Part shown: one piece after another, positions 35,474 to 48,256 of the stretch
Numbering within the stretch: position 1 is the stretch's first letter
Layout: every line of letters starts with the position of its first letter
Assembly: GCF_000172795.2 (NCBI RefSeq)
Contig: NZ_CP020947.1
Span: 2,111,001 to 2,175,000, forward strand
DNA: 64,000 nucleotides
Origin: Rhizobium sp. CIAT894
GTDB taxonomy: Bacteria; Pseudomonadota; Alphaproteobacteria; Rhizobiales; Rhizobiaceae
Reading direction: 5' to 3'
Program-made: the position numbers and the translations under genes
The notes under the pieces: model-generated
What the model saw: only the letters and a program-made list of their open reading frames with translations
Database searches by the model: none
Told to the model about the DNA's origin: nothing

Positions 35474-37276
35474 CTACTGCACGCTCGCATCCCACCATAC
35501 CGGCAGCTGATAACCATTGAGGGGCACGCTGTCGGGACGACCGATGCGCTTGCTGTGCGCCACCCATTGCTGGTCGATATGATAGAGCGGCAGCACGTAA
35601 TGGCCGGAGAGCAGCAGCCGATCATAGGAGCGCACCGCCGCGGTGAAATCCTCTGCCGAGCGCGCCCTGAGCAGATGGTCGATCAGTGTGTCCAGATCGG
35701 GATCGTTGGCACCGGCGAAGCTGTCCGTCCCTTCGCGCGTGCGTGCGGCGGAAGACCAGCGGCCGAGCTGTTCGTTACCCGGCGACAGCGACGAGGTGTA
35801 GGATTTCATGATCATGTCGTAATCGAAGCTGTTCGTCCGGCTCTGATATTGCGAATCGTCGACCGTGCGAATCGAGGCGGCAATGCCGATCGCCTGCAGT
35901 GACCGCTGGTAGGCGATGGCAAGCTTTTCCTGGTCGGCATTCTGCGTCATGATTTCGAAGGCGAGCTGGCGGCCTGAAGCATCAGCCATCTTGCCGCCCT
36001 GGATCGTATAGCCGCCCTGTTTCAACAGCTCGACCGCCTGCTTCAGCACATTGCGGTCGCGGCCCGAGCCATCGGTCACCGGCAGCTTGTAGGTGCCGTC
36101 GAGAATACTGGGCGCGATTTTGTCCTTGATTGGCCCGAGCAGAGCAAGCTCTGACGCATTGGCCGGAACGCCGAAACTCGAAAGTTCGGAATTCTGCCAG
36201 AAGCTCTGCGTGCGCTTATAGGCACTGGAATAGAGGTTCTTGTTTGCCCACTCGAAATCGAACACCAGCGACAGGCCTTCGCGCACTTTGGGATCGGTAA
36301 AGATCGGCCGGCGCGTATTGAACACGAAGCCGAGCATGCCGCTCGGCAGTTTCGGCGTGTACACCTCCTTGACGACAGCGCCCGAGGTGACGGCGGGGAA
36401 ATCATAGGCATTGGCCCAATGGCCGGGATTGCCATCAGGATAGACATCGATATCGCCCTTCTTGAAGGCCTCGAACAGCGTCGTGTCCTGCAGGAAATAT
36501 TGCACGGTGATCTGGTCGTAATTGTCGGTGCCGACTTTGGAGGGAATGTCCTTGCCCCAGTAGTTCGGATCACGCTCATAGGTGATGCTCTCGCCGGGCT
36601 TCACCGTCTTGACCTTGTAGGGACCGGAGCCGACTGGCGGGGTCAGCGACGAACGGTCGAAGGTTTCCGGATCAATCGCATGTTTCGGCAGCACCGGGAA
36701 AAGACCGAAAATCAGCGGCGTCTCGCGGTCGGCCTTGTCGTTGAAGGTGAAACGCACACTGTGTTCGCCGACCTTTTCCATCTTGGCGACGACGTTGAGG
36801 CGGTTGGCGAAGGGCACGCGGCCCTTGTCGCGCATCAGCTCGAAGGTGAACATCACGTCTTCGGGCGTCACCGGCTGGCCATCGGCCCATTTCGCCTTCG
36901 GATTGAGGTTGAACTGGATGAAGCTCCTGTCCTCGTCCCATTCCACCGTCTCGGCCAGCAGGCCGTAGAGCGTGAAGGGCTCGTCCCTGGAGCGCTGCAT
37001 CAGCGATTCGTAGACGAGATTGCCATATTCCGGATCCCACATGCCGCGTGCCGTTGTGCGCATGCTCTTCAGAATGAACGGGTTGAGGCTGTCGAAGGTG
37101 CCGACGACGCCGTAGGTGATCTTGCCGCCCTTCTTCACATCGGGATTGACGTAAGGGAAGTGTTTGTAATCAGCCGGCAAGGCCGGTTCGCCATGCATCG
37201 CGATTCCGTGCAGCGGTTCGGCGGCAACAGCGCCGCACAGCAGCGAGAGGACGAGGGGGACGACGATCCGGAGCAT
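35474..37276 (-). CDS. Oligopeptide-type ABC substrate-binding protein (YejA-like)
   Basis: A 600-residue periplasmic protein from the ATG at 37276 (AAGGAT upstream), with signal peptide MLRIVVPLVLSLLCGAVAA. The mature sequence carries SBP family 5 features: GGKITYGVVGTFDSLNPFI, PVTPEDVMFTFELMRDKG and DINVYPDGNP-type blocks, plus the late IRTVDDSQYQSRTNSFDYDMI. YejA-type receptors import peptides through YejBEF. No permease or ATPase genes are adjacent, so it is solitary and must use another locus's membrane parts. Confidence 0.88.
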   Translation of the reverse strand: MLRIVVPLVLSLLCGAVAAEPLHGIAMHGEPALPADYKHFPYVNPDVKKGGKITYGVVGTFDSLNPFILKSMRTTARGMWDPEYGNLVYESLMQRSRDEPFTLYGLLAETVEWDEDRSFIQFNLNPKAKWADGQPVTPEDVMFTFELMRDKGRVPFANRLNVVAKMEKVGEHSVRFTFNDKADRETPLIFGLFPVLPKHAIDPETFDRSSLTPPVGSGPYKVKTVKPGESITYERDPNYWGKDIPSKVGTDNYDQITVQYFLQDTTLFEAFKKGDIDVYPDGNPGHWANAYDFPAVTSGAVVKEVYTPKLPSGMLGFVFNTRRPIFTDPKVREGLSLVFDFEWANKNLYSSAYKRTQSFWQNSELSSFGVPANASELALLGPIKDKIAPSILDGTYKLPVTDGSGRDRNVLKQAVELLKQGGYTIQGGKMADASGRQLAFEIMTQNADQEKLAIAYQRSLQAIGIAASIRTVDDSQYQSRTNSFDYDMIMKSYTSSLSPGNEQLGRWSSAARTREGTDSFAGANDPDLDTLIDHLLRARSAEDFTAAVRSYDRLLLSGHYVLPLYHIDQQWVAHSKRIGRPDSVPLNGYQLPVWWDASVQ

Positions 37277-37561
37277 TCGGCAATCCTTGCGACCACGAAA
37301 ACGGGCATGATTCACCGCGGAGATTAGCATGGGGTCGCTCGATTCCAACACGGAGCGGCGATTTCTTCGGCATCGCGACGAAATTGCGCCTCGAATTGCC
37401 AAAGAAATGCTGGATATCTTGAACGCTGCGATGTAACAGGTGAACCCGAAGTTTGGGGTCATGCATTTGCCTTATTTTTTTAAGAGGTGAGTGCCGAACG
37501 ACCCGATGGTTGGGGCGGCAAAGACGCGGCCCCGAACGGATATCAGGAGACGGAATTCGTT

Positions 37562-38224
37562 ATGATGTTCAAGTCTGAAAAGAAAATGCGGGCAGCACTG
37601 TCCGTTCTGGCAGTGGTGTTCGGCGCTTCGGCACCGGTCTCCTCCTTCGCACAGGATGCGGCGGCGCAGGCTCCGGCCGATGGCCAGGCGCAGGCCGCCG
37701 GCGCGCCGAAGCTCGGCTGGTACAAGACCTGCAGCAAGCAGGAAGACAACGACATCTGTGTTGTCCAGAACCTGATTCTCGCCAATGGCGGCCAGCTCGT
37801 CACGGCCGTCGGCCTGATCTCCGTCACTGGCAAGATCAACCGCAAGCTCCTGCAGGTCTCGGTTCCCACGGCACGCCTGATTCCCCCGGGCATCATCATG
37901 CAGATCGACGGCGGCAAGGGCCAGAAGCTCGACTACGCCGTCTGCCTGCCGGACAAGTGCACGGCCGAAATTCCGTTGACCGACGCGATGATCGCCAGCC
38001 TCAAGAAGGGCAGCGACGTGATCTTCACCTCGATCAACTTCCGTCGCGCTCCGAACCCGATCAAGATTTCGCTCGAAGGCTTCACCGGCGCTTATGACGG
38101 CGAACCGGTTTCCGAATCCAAGCTCGCCGAAAGCCAGCGCAGCCTGCAGGAAGGCATGCAGAAGAAGGCTGAAGAGGCCCGCAAGAAGCTGGAAGACGCC
38201 CAGAAGGCAGCCAAGGCTCAGTAA
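37562..38224 (+). CDS. Invasion-associated locus B (IalB) family periplasmic protein
   Basis: About 220 residues from ATG 37562 with AGGAG upstream. The signal sequence (AALSVLAVVFGASAPVSSFA) is cleaved near AQD, followed by an Ala/Gln-rich linker. The IalB domain has GWYKTCSKQEDNDICVVQNL and LDYAVCLPDKCTAEIPLTDAM, with paired cysteines for disulfides. The C-terminus is a charged coiled-coil-like segment (SQRSLQEGMQKKAEEARKKL). The name comes from Bartonella invasion genes; in rhizobia the role is unknown. A strong terminator follows. Confidence 0.87.
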   Translation: MMFKSEKKMRAALSVLAVVFGASAPVSSFAQDAAAQAPADGQAQAAGAPKLGWYKTCSKQEDNDICVVQNLILANGGQLVTAVGLISVTGKINRKLLQVSVPTARLIPPGIIMQIDGGKGQKLDYAVCLPDKCTAEIPLTDAMIASLKKGSDVIFTSINFRRAPNPIKISLEGFTGAYDGEPVSESKLAESQRSLQEGMQKKAEEARKKLEDAQKAAKAQ

Positions 38225-38249
38225 TCCTGCCGCCGCCATATTGAATAGA

Positions 38250-38275
38250 AACCCGGCTTCAAGCCGGGTTTTTTG
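38250..38275 (+). terminator. Rho-independent terminator of the IalB-family gene
   Basis: AACCCGGC and GCCGGGTT arms with loop TTCAA are followed by TTTTG. It begins 26 bases after the stop codon. Confidence 0.9.
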
Positions 38276-38322
38276 TTGATCGACTGCTGGCGCCATGGCT
38301 GCTCGGTTCGAACCTGAAGCTG

Positions 38323-38353
38323 CCCCTCTCCCCGTGAAAAACGGGGAGAGGGG
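38323..38353. repeat. 13-bp perfect inverted repeat in an intergenic element
   Basis: CCCCTCTCCCCGT (38323-38335) and its exact reverse complement (38341-38353) flank a GAAAA loop. The surrounding 38280-38600 sequence has no gene and reads like a rhizobial dispersed element, with further short palindromes around CCCGCGAGCGGGG. Confidence 0.75.
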
Positions 38354-38609
38354 ACGTGCTTTGCGAGAGGTGTGCGGGGACCGAGAGCTTGCGGCTTGGT
38401 CCCTTCGCCCCGCGAGCGGGGGTCCGAAGGACGGGTCGAAACCCGTGGCTCGGCCCCGGTCGGTGGCGGCAGCCGGATGAGGGGCTTCCCCGTGGAAGGA
38501 AATAGAGAAATGGCCGTATTATCAGCGGCCGCGCAAGCCGCATTTGTTACCAACAGAAAAGGCCTCGCTGGGAGAGGCGAGGCCTTGTTCATGCTGTGGA
38601 TCAACCGAT

Positions 38610-38939
38610 CTAGTGGGCGAAGCTCATCTTGGGTTTGAACTGCCCGGACGGGGCCTGATCGAAAATCTGGTAGATCTGCGGGTTGCGAAGCGGCGTGCCG
38701 CTTTCATCGTTCATCAGGTTCTGCTCGGAGACATAAGCGACATATTCGCTTTCGTCATTTTCGGCGAGCAGGTGATAGAAGGGCTGATCTCTGCTCGGGC
38801 GCACCTCGGCCGGAATGGAATTCCACCATTCCTCCGTATTCGCGAACTCCGGATCAACGTCGAAGATGACGCCGCGAAACGGGAAAACCTTGTGCCGGAC
38901 CACTTCGCCGATACTGAACTTTGCTACTCTTTCTTTCAT
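38610..38939 (-). CDS. hspQ: Heat shock protein HspQ
   Basis: A 109-residue protein from ATG 38939 (AAAGGAAG upstream) that belongs to the HspQ/YccV family. Typical segments are KFSIGEVVRHKVFPFRGVIFDVDPEF, ending in the conserved QPFYHLLAEND and YVSEQNL near residues 69-92. HspQ is a small heat-shock factor that modulates Lon-dependent proteolysis in enterobacteria. A RpoH-type promoter is present at 38964-38992. An ATG further upstream at 38963 is less likely because it would overlap that promoter. Confidence 0.92.
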   Translation of the reverse strand: MKERVAKFSIGEVVRHKVFPFRGVIFDVDPEFANTEEWWNSIPAEVRPSRDQPFYHLLAENDESEYVAYVSEQNLMNDESGTPLRNPQIYQIFDQAPSGQFKPKMSFAH

Positions 38940-38955
38940 GGTACGACTTCCTTTC

Positions 38956-38973
38956 ATCACCAAATTTGGTGAT
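38956..38973. promoter_or_regulatory. 18-bp perfect palindrome upstream of hspQ
   Basis: ATCACCAAATTTGGTGAT is a perfect palindrome 17 bases before the hspQ ATG. It covers the -10 region of the RpoH-type promoter and could be an operator or a transcript-end stem. No cognate regulator is known from the window. Confidence 0.65.
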
Positions 38974-38992
38974 TGGTGCCGCGCAAATCAAG
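38964..38992 (-). promoter_or_regulatory. RpoH (sigma-32)-type promoter of hspQ
   Basis: On the minus strand CTTGAT (38987-38992), a 17-base spacer and CCAAAT (38964-38969) match the rhizobial RpoH pattern CTTGAA-N16/17-CCAnAT with one mismatch. The -10 is about 25 bases upstream of the start codon, as expected. Confidence 0.72.
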
Positions 38993-39096
38993 ATTTTTGC
39001 GCAAGCGCGTCACATGAACGTCATATCCTCCTGCTGGCGTCCATGACCCTGGGAGGGGAAAGCCCCGGAGACCGGGACTTTCCGTGTTCAGGCCAA

Positions 39097-40506
39097 TCAG
39101 GCCGAATAGTACATGTCGTATTCGACTGGATGCGGCGTCATTTCGAAACGCATCACCTCTGCCATTTTCAGCTCGATGAAGGCATCGATCTGGTCGTCGT
39201 CGAACACGCCGCCGGCGGTCAGGAACTTGCGGTCCTTGTCGAGGCTTTCGAGCGCTTCGCGCAGGCTGCCGCAGACGGTCGGGATCTTCTTCAGTTCCTT
39301 CGGCGGCAGATCGTAGAGATCCTTGTCCATCGCCTTGCCCGGATGGATCTTGTTCTTGATGCCGTCGAGGCCGGCCATCAGCATGGCGGCGAAAGCGAGA
39401 TAGGGGTTGGCGGTCGGATCCGGGAAGCGGACTTCGACGCGCTTGGCCTTCGGGTTGGAGCCGAACGGAATGCGGCAGGATGCCGAGCGGTTGCGGGCCG
39501 AATAGGCGAGCAGCACCGGCGCTTCATAACCCGGGACGAGACGCTTGTAGGAGTTCGTCGACGGATTGGTGAACGCGTTGATCGCCTTGGCATGCTTGAT
39601 GATGCCACCGATGTAGAACAGGCAGCTTTCGGAAAGGCCTGCATATTCGTCGCCGGCGAAGGTCGGCTTGCCGCCCTTCCAGATCGACTGATGCACGTGC
39701 ATGCCCGAGCCGTTGTCGCCGAAGATCGGCTTCGGCATGAAGGTCGCCGTCTTGCCGTAGGCGTTTGCCACCTGGTGCACGACGTATTTGTAGATCTGCA
39801 TCTTGTCGGCGTTGCGCACCAGCGTGTCGAACTTGATGCCGAGTTCGTGCTGGGCGGCGGCGACTTCATGGTGATGCTTTTCGACGACGACGCCCATTTC
39901 GGAGAGCACCGTCAGCATTTCCGAGCGCATGTCCTGGGCACTGTCGACCGGGGGAACCGGGAAATAGCCGCCCTTGACGCGCGGGCGATGGCCGAGGTTG
40001 CCGGTTTCGTAATCGGTGTCGTCGTTCGACGGCAGTTCCGTCGAGTCGAGCTTGAAGCCCGTATTGTAGGGGTCGGCCTTGTACTTGACGTCGTCGAAGA
40101 CGAAGAATTCGGCTTCGGGGCCGACGAAGATCGTGTCGCCGATGCCGGATGCCTTGAGATAGGCTTCGGCCTTCTTGGCGGTGCCGCGCGGATCGCGGTT
40201 ATAGGCCTCGCCGGAAACCGGATCGAGGATATCGCACATGATGACCATGGTCGACTGAGCGAAGAACGGGTCCATATGCACCGTCTCGGTATCGGGCATC
40301 AGCACCATGTCGGACTCGTTGATGGCCTTCCAGCCGCCGATCGAGGAGCCGTCGAACATCACGCCGTCAGCGAACATGTCTTCGTCGACGCAGACGACGT
40401 CCATCGTCACATGCTGCAGCTTGCCCTTCGGGTCGGTGAACCGCAGATCGACGAACTTCACGTCGTTCTCTTTGATCTGCTTCAGAATTTCGCTTGCGGT
40501 CGCCAT
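39097..40506 (-). CDS. glnA: Glutamine synthetase, type I
   Basis: A 469-residue cytoplasmic enzyme that makes glutamine from glutamate and ammonia. The start [18 protein letters not shown] follows GGAGGAAGG. The catalytic half has [46 protein letters not shown] and [17 protein letters not shown]. The adenylylation Tyr is about residue 398 in [10 protein letters not shown], so activity is likely controlled by GlnE. It follows glnB on the same strand at 79 bases, the usual rhizobial glnBA operon. Confidence 0.97.
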   Translation of the reverse strand: MATASEILKQIKENDVKFVDLRFTDPKGKLQHVTMDVVCVDEDMFADGVMFDGSSIGGWKAINESDMVLMPDTETVHMDPFFAQSTMVIMCDILDPVSGEAYNRDPRGTAKKAEAYLKASGIGDTIFVGPEAEFFVFDDVKYKADPYNTGFKLDSTELPSNDDTDYETGNLGHRPRVKGGYFPVPPVDSAQDMRSEMLTVLSEMGVVVEKHHHEVAAAQHELGIKFDTLVRNADKMQIYKYVVHQVANAYGKTATFMPKPIFGDNGSGMHVHQSIWKGGKPTFAGDEYAGLSESCLFYIGGIIKHAKAINAFTNPSTNSYKRLVPGYEAPVLLAYSARNRSASCRIPFGSNPKAKRVEVRFPDPTANPYLAFAAMLMAGLDGIKNKIHPGKAMDKDLYDLPPKELKKIPTVCGSLREALESLDKDRKFLTAGGVFDDDQIDAFIELKMAEVMRFEMTPHPVEYDMYYSA

Positions 40507-40585
40507 TAAATACCTTCCTCCGATTTGCAATGACAATAGGTGGCCGCGCTGACCGTATCGAACTTTGCGCGGTTGGCAAAGTGGG

Positions 40586-41014
<429 letters not shown>

Positions 41015-41068
41015 TTATCGAAAAAAGACGTCAATTCCGTCAAAACCGGCGCGTTTGCGGGAGATTTC

Positions 41069-41084
41069 ATGTCGTTTTGGTGAC
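41069..41084. promoter_or_regulatory. Possible NtrC-binding site upstream of glnBA
   Basis: The half-site GGTG after a TTTT centre partly fits the NtrC palindrome TGCACC-ATTTT-GGTGCA. It lies about 70-85 bases upstream of the sigma-54 core, a usual enhancer distance. The other half is poorly conserved, so this is tentative. Confidence 0.3.
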
Positions 41085-41268
41085 GGAGAAGTGGAAAAAC
41101 ATTGCCTCAGGGCCAGAATCACATCCAAAACCGAAAAAATCTCGAATATCAGCAACTGTGAAAGCATAACGATGCGAGATTAAAATATGGGCAAATGCAC
41201 AAATAAAGCGCTCTTCTTTATCCTCTCAGGCGGTTGTTTTTTAGGCGTTTATTGAATTGAATGGGCCG

Positions 41269-42741
41269 ATGAGCCAACATCTGTCCGACCTTCTTCTGAC
41301 GCCCGCCGAAATGGCCGCCGTCGATGCGGCCGCTGCCGCATCCGGTATCGATTCCTTCGGCCTGATGGAAAGGGCAGGGGCTGCGGTTGCGGCGGCCGCG
41401 CTGCGGCTTCATCCGGATGCGCTGCGTTTCGTCCTGCTTTGTGGTCCGGGCAACAATGGCGGCGACGCCTATGTCGCGGCAAGACATCTGCAGGAGTGCG
41501 GGGCGACGGTGGCGCTCTTCCATCTCGGTGATCCCTCAAGGCTGAAGGGCGATCCCGCCCGCGCCCGCTCCGGCTGCGCGCGCCAGGGACAGGAGCTTCG
41601 CCTTTACCAGCCCGAAACCGGTGACGTCGTCATCGATGGCCTGTTCGGCGCCGGGCTCGGCCGCGAGGTGCCGGCCGATGTCGGCGCGCTGATCGGGCGC
41701 GTCGCCGAGGCCGGTGTCCCGGTCATTGCCATCGATCTGCCCTCCGGCCTCGATGGCCGTACCGGCAAGGTGCTGGGTGCGGCCTTCCGGGCGCAGAACA
41801 CCATCACCTTCATGACGCGAAAGCCCGGCCATCTGCTGATGCCGGGCAGAGAGCTTTGCGGTGAACTGGAGGTCTTCGACATCGGTATCCCCGCCCGCAT
41901 CGTCAGGGCCACAGCAGGCGGCGTTATCGCCGAGAACAGGCCGGACGCCTGGAAGAGCGTGCTGCCGGCCGAGCAGATGGAAACCCACAAATACCAGCGC
42001 GGCCATCTGGTGGTCTTCTCAGGCGAGGCCGACAAGACGGGGGCTGCGCGCATGTCGGCGATATCGGGCCTGAAGGCCGGCGCCGGCCTGGTGACGATCG
42101 CTGCCCCTCATGCGGCGATGGCCGCCAATGCCGCGCATCTCACAGCCGTCATGCTGCGTGCGATCGACGACGAGGCCGACCTCGAAAACTGGCTCGCCGA
42201 CAAGCGGCTGCAGACATTCGTGCTGGGTCCCGGTTTCGGCATCGGCGCCAGGGCACGCGGCTTCGTCACCGCCCTTGCCGATCGCCATCTCGTGCTCGAT
42301 GCCGACGGCATCTCCTCGTTCAAGGACGATCCGCAGCAGCTTTTCGATCTCTTCCGGGGCAAGCCACGCCTGGTGCTGACGCCACACGAAGGTGAGTTCT
42401 CGCGGCTCTTTCCCGATATCGGTAGCGACGATGCACTGGGGAAGGTGGATAAAGCAGTGGCTGCGGCCCGCCGCGCCAATGCCGCGATCGTCTATAAGGG
42501 CGCCGATACTGTCATTGCTGCGCCGGACGGGCGGGCGCTGATCAATACCAATGCTCCCGTCTGGCTTGCCACCGCCGGTTCCGGTGATGTGCTCGCCGGT
42601 ATCATCGGCGCATTGCTCGCCCAGGGCCTGCCGGCCTTCGAAGCCGCCGCCGCCGGCGTCTGGCTGCACGCGGAGGCCGGCCATCGCGCCGGAAAGGGCC
42701 TGACGGCGGAAGACCTCGCAACCCACGTCCGGCCTCTTTAA
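41269..42741 (+). CDS. nnr: Bifunctional NAD(P)HX epimerase/dehydratase
   Basis: About 490 residues from the ATG at 41269; a TTG at 41257 is possible. The N-terminal epimerase domain has CGPGNNGGDAYVAARHL (about residues 63-79). The C-terminal dehydratase has MSAISGLKAGAGLVTIAAP, VLTPHEGEFSRLFPDI and TAGSGDVLAGIIGALLAQG (about residues 435-453). Together they repair hydrated NADH and NADPH (NAD(P)HX) using ADP. It is divergent from glnB. Confidence 0.92.
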   Translation: MSQHLSDLLLTPAEMAAVDAAAAASGIDSFGLMERAGAAVAAAALRLHPDALRFVLLCGPGNNGGDAYVAARHLQECGATVALFHLGDPSRLKGDPARARSGCARQGQELRLYQPETGDVVIDGLFGAGLGREVPADVGALIGRVAEAGVPVIAIDLPSGLDGRTGKVLGAAFRAQNTITFMTRKPGHLLMPGRELCGELEVFDIGIPARIVRATAGGVIAENRPDAWKSVLPAEQMETHKYQRGHLVVFSGEADKTGAARMSAISGLKAGAGLVTIAAPHAAMAANAAHLTAVMLRAIDDEADLENWLADKRLQTFVLGPGFGIGARARGFVTALADRHLVLDADGISSFKDDPQQLFDLFRGKPRLVLTPHEGEFSRLFPDIGSDDALGKVDKAVAAARRANAAIVYKGADTVIAAPDGRALINTNAPVWLATAGSGDVLAGIIGALLAQGLPAFEAAAAGVWLHAEAGHRAGKGLTAEDLATHVRPL

Positions 42742-42810
42742 CCCACCCGATGCTTCAGCTTCGGGTTGCGATGCTTCAGCTTCGCGCCGCCCGATGCGTG
42801 AGCCCTTGGC

Positions 42811-43617
42811 CTATTTCGCCAGCACCTGCTGCAGGGCGATCGCTCCATGCGGCGCGTTCACCTTGCCCTCATGGATCATGAAAGCGAAGACGTCGCGCGG
42901 CTCGGCCTTGACCTTGCGATCCGGATCGATCAGCGGCAGGTCGTCGGGGATCTTGCCCTCGGCCCAGACCTCCAGCCGGTTCGCCCAGGCCTTCAGTTCC
43001 TTGTCCGGATAGCAGGTCGCAATATCGTCCGAGCCCTTCTGCAGCCTGGCATAGACGAAATCGGCGGTGACGTCGGCGATCATCGGATATTCGAAATGCT
43101 CGGCGCAGACCGGCGCCACCCCGTACTTCGCAAGCAGCGCCACAAATTCCGGCACCTTGAAGGAATCGTGCCGGACCTCGACCACGTGGCGAAGCGCCAG
43201 CCCGTCCTGTTTTGCCGGCAGCAGCTTCAGGAAGGCCTCGAAATCGTCCGGATCGAACTTCTTCGTCGGCGCGAACTGCCAGAGCAGCGGCCCGAGATGA
43301 TCGCCGAGTTCGCTGATTCCAGATGACAGGAACCGCTCCATCGATTCACCGGCTTCGGCCAGCACCCGCCGATTGGTGACGAACCGCGTCGCCTTCAGCG
43401 AGAAGATGAAACCATCGGGCACGTCAGCCGCCCACTTGGCGAAGACCGCAGGCTTTTGCGTGCTGTAATAGGTGCCGTTGACCTCGATGACCTTCAACTG
43501 GCGGCTGGCATAATTCAGCTCGTCCTTCTGTTTCAGGTCATCGGGAAAGAAATGCCCGCGCCAGGGCTCGAAGGTCCAGCCGCCGATGCCGGTGCGGATA
43601 GTGCCGGATTTCGTCAT
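42811..43617 (-). CDS. DUF72 family protein
   Basis: A 268-residue protein with a TIM-barrel-like DUF72 fold. It starts MTKSGTIRTGIGGWTFEPWRGHFFPDDL and has LKVIEVNGTYYSTQKP and FIFSLKATRFVTN near residue 75. GPLLWQFAPTKKF and VVEVRHDSF segments follow. No activity is known for the family. It shares the strand with the acetyltransferase gene, which lies 24 bases upstream, and uvrA beyond that. Confidence 0.87.
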   Translation of the reverse strand: MTKSGTIRTGIGGWTFEPWRGHFFPDDLKQKDELNYASRQLKVIEVNGTYYSTQKPAVFAKWAADVPDGFIFSLKATRFVTNRRVLAEAGESMERFLSSGISELGDHLGPLLWQFAPTKKFDPDDFEAFLKLLPAKQDGLALRHVVEVRHDSFKVPEFVALLAKYGVAPVCAEHFEYPMIADVTADFVYARLQKGSDDIATCYPDKELKAWANRLEVWAEGKIPDDLPLIDPDRKVKAEPRDVFAFMIHEGKVNAPHGAIALQQVLAK

Positions 43618-43641
43618 GTCGTCCTCCCTTTTGACAGCCGT

Positions 43642-44099
43642 TCAGGCTGCATCGATCTCTTTCATCATGTCGACGAGCGTCCACCCTGGCCGATAAGGGC
43701 TCGGCCGGCGACCCGTTTCCTGAAATCCGAAGGCGCGATAAAGCGCGATATTCCGCCCCATCCGCGCATTGGTGTAGAGCCGGATCTCCGACACGGCCCA
43801 TTCCTGCGCCTTGCCCTCCAGCCAGCGCAGCATCGCAAGCCCATGTCCGGCGCCCTGAAAGGCCGGTGAGACCGCGATGCTGAACAGCATGAGGTGATCG
43901 GAATGCCGCTCGATGACCACGAGGCTCGCCGCTTCGCCACCGATCTCGCGCAGCCAGACCTCGCCGCGGTCGATCCGCGGCGCATAATCTTCCGTCACCG
44001 GGACCGGTGGAGCGCCGAAGAGCTCGGTATAGGGCCGATAGGCGGCTGCCGTCAGCGCCGCGATCGTTTGCAGATCATCGGGCGACGCCAGCCTCATCG

Positions 44100-44103
<4 letters not shown>
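43642..44103 (-). CDS. GNAT-family N-acetyltransferase
   Basis: A 153-residue protein starting [17 protein letters not shown]. The acetyl-CoA binding region is [24 protein letters not shown] (Q/RxxGxG/A motif), followed by [25 protein letters not shown]. The acceptor substrate is unknown. Its start overlaps the uvrA stop by 4 bases, so it is translationally coupled to uvrA and probably transcribed with it. Confidence 0.87.
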
Positions 44104-47021
<2,918 letters not shown>

Positions 47022-47145
47022 CGTCTCAGCTTTGGTCCTTTGGGATAACAGCCCTTATTTAGTGATGCCGACGGGCGAGTCGAGGCTGAATGTCCGCTAC
47101 AGTCAAGGTTTTCGATTCTGTTGACAGGATCATACGGATAAACTA

Positions 47146-47160
47146 GAACAAAGAAAGAAC
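47146..47160. promoter_or_regulatory. LexA (SOS) box between uvrA and ssb
   Basis: GAAC-AAAGAAA-GAAC is the exact direct-repeat operator (GAAC/GTTC with 7-base spacing) of alphaproteobacterial LexA. It sits in the 282-base gap between the divergent uvrA and ssb genes and may serve both. Confidence 0.88.
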
Positions 47161-47303
47161 AAAATTCCTGATGAATGCATGCGGCCTTCTGATGGATAAA
47201 CATGTGGATGAACGACCGTTTACGCGCATCGACGGTCCGCGATGGTTTAAGGTGCGCTGATCGATTAACGCCGCCGGGCAGGGCGGCAGGCAGGGTGAGA
47301 AGC

Positions 47304-47819
47304 ATGGCTGGTAGCGTGAATAAGGTAATTCTGGTTGGAAACGTGGGTGCAGACCCCGAAATCCGCCGTACTCAGGATGGCCGGCCGATCGCCAATCTTC
47401 GCATCGCGACCTCGGAGACCTGGCGCGACCGAAATTCCGGCGAGCGCCGTGAAAAGACCGAATGGCACACCGTCGTCGTCTTCAACGAAGGCCTCTGCAA
47501 GGTCGTCGAGCAATATGTGAAGAAGGGCGCCAAGCTCTATATCGAAGGCCAGTTGCAGACCCGCAAGTGGCAGGACCAGCAGGGCCAGGACCGCTACTCG
47601 ACAGAAGTGGTGCTGCAGGGCTTCAGCTCGACGCTGACGATGCTCGACGGCCGCGGCGATGGCGGCGGCGCAAGCTCCGGCTTCGGCGGCGGCCGTGGCG
47701 GCAGCAGCAACAATGACTACGGCGACGATTACGGCGCCCCGGCTCCCTCCTCATCGCCGAGCCGCGGCGGTGGCGGCGGCAACTTCTCGCGCGATCTCGA
47801 CGACGACATCCCGTTCTGA
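47304..47819 (+). CDS. ssb: Single-stranded DNA-binding protein
   Basis: A 171-residue OB-fold protein from ATG 47304 (GGTGAG upstream). It starts [24 protein letters not shown] and has [13 protein letters not shown] and [20 protein letters not shown] (about residues 54-92). A Gly-rich linker precedes the acidic tip DLDDDIPF, which recruits replication and repair proteins. It ends at a strong terminator, and an accessory insert follows. Confidence 0.96.
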   Translation: MAGSVNKVILVGNVGADPEIRRTQDGRPIANLRIATSETWRDRNSGERREKTEWHTVVVFNEGLCKVVEQYVKKGAKLYIEGQLQTRKWQDQQGQDRYSTEVVLQGFSSTLTMLDGRGDGGGASSGFGGGRGGSSNNDYGDDYGAPAPSSSPSRGGGGGNFSRDLDDDIPF

Positions 47820-47851
47820 TCGGCTGCCGATCCTGGTTTGAATAAGAATTG

Positions 47852-47891
47852 AGAGCATGATGCCCTGGACGGTGTCATGCTCTTTTTCTTT
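47852..47891 (+). terminator. Rho-independent terminator of ssb
   Basis: AGAGCATGA (47852-47860) pairs with TCATGCTCT (47875-47883), followed by TTTTCTTTG. It marks the left edge of the accessory insert. Confidence 0.88.
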
Positions 47892-47980
47892 GGTCGTGAC
47901 GAAGGCATTTCCCACCGCAACTGAAGCCATGGATGGGACAGCATTGCAAAATGCTCCTGGGGAATTCTGAATGATTTGCC

Positions 47981-48256
47981 ATGTCTTTGAGAAAACAGTT
48001 CAGATTGGCGGGTGCCCAGGACGTCGCGCTGATGAATTTAAGCACCGATTCCGCGGTGGCGATGACGGACGAAGTTGAGGAGCGGCACGCCTCGGAAGAC
48101 TTGGACGATTTCGACCTCAATGCTCTCATTGGTCTAAAGGCGGTTACCAAGGATGCAGAAAAGGCGTTCGTCAAACTTCTCAACCCTTCCCACGATGATG
48201 TGAAGTGTATTACGTGTCTGCGTTGCAGAGGTAGTCTCGATGTCAGTCACCAATAG
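47981..48256 (+). CDS. Small acidic hypothetical protein upstream of the Abi_C gene
   Basis: A 91-residue ORF rich in Asp/Glu in the middle (DEVEERHASEDLDDFDLNALIG) with a C-terminal cysteine cluster (KCITCLRCRG). Codon use is protein-like on this strand, whereas the opposite strand gives only a Ser-rich shadow. The ribosome site is weak. Its stop overlaps the start of the Abi_C gene at 48240 by 17 bases, suggesting one operon. No family recognised. It could be a partner or control protein, or a spurious ORF. Confidence 0.42.
   Translation: MSLRKQFRLAGAQDVALMNLSTDSAVAMTDEVEERHASEDLDDFDLNALIGLKAVTKDAEKAFVKLLNPSHDDVKCITCLRCRGSLDVSHQ

Noticed and set aside
38815..40509. A 564-codon open frame on the plus strand
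   Set aside because: Antisense shadow of glnA and of the hspQ upstream region.
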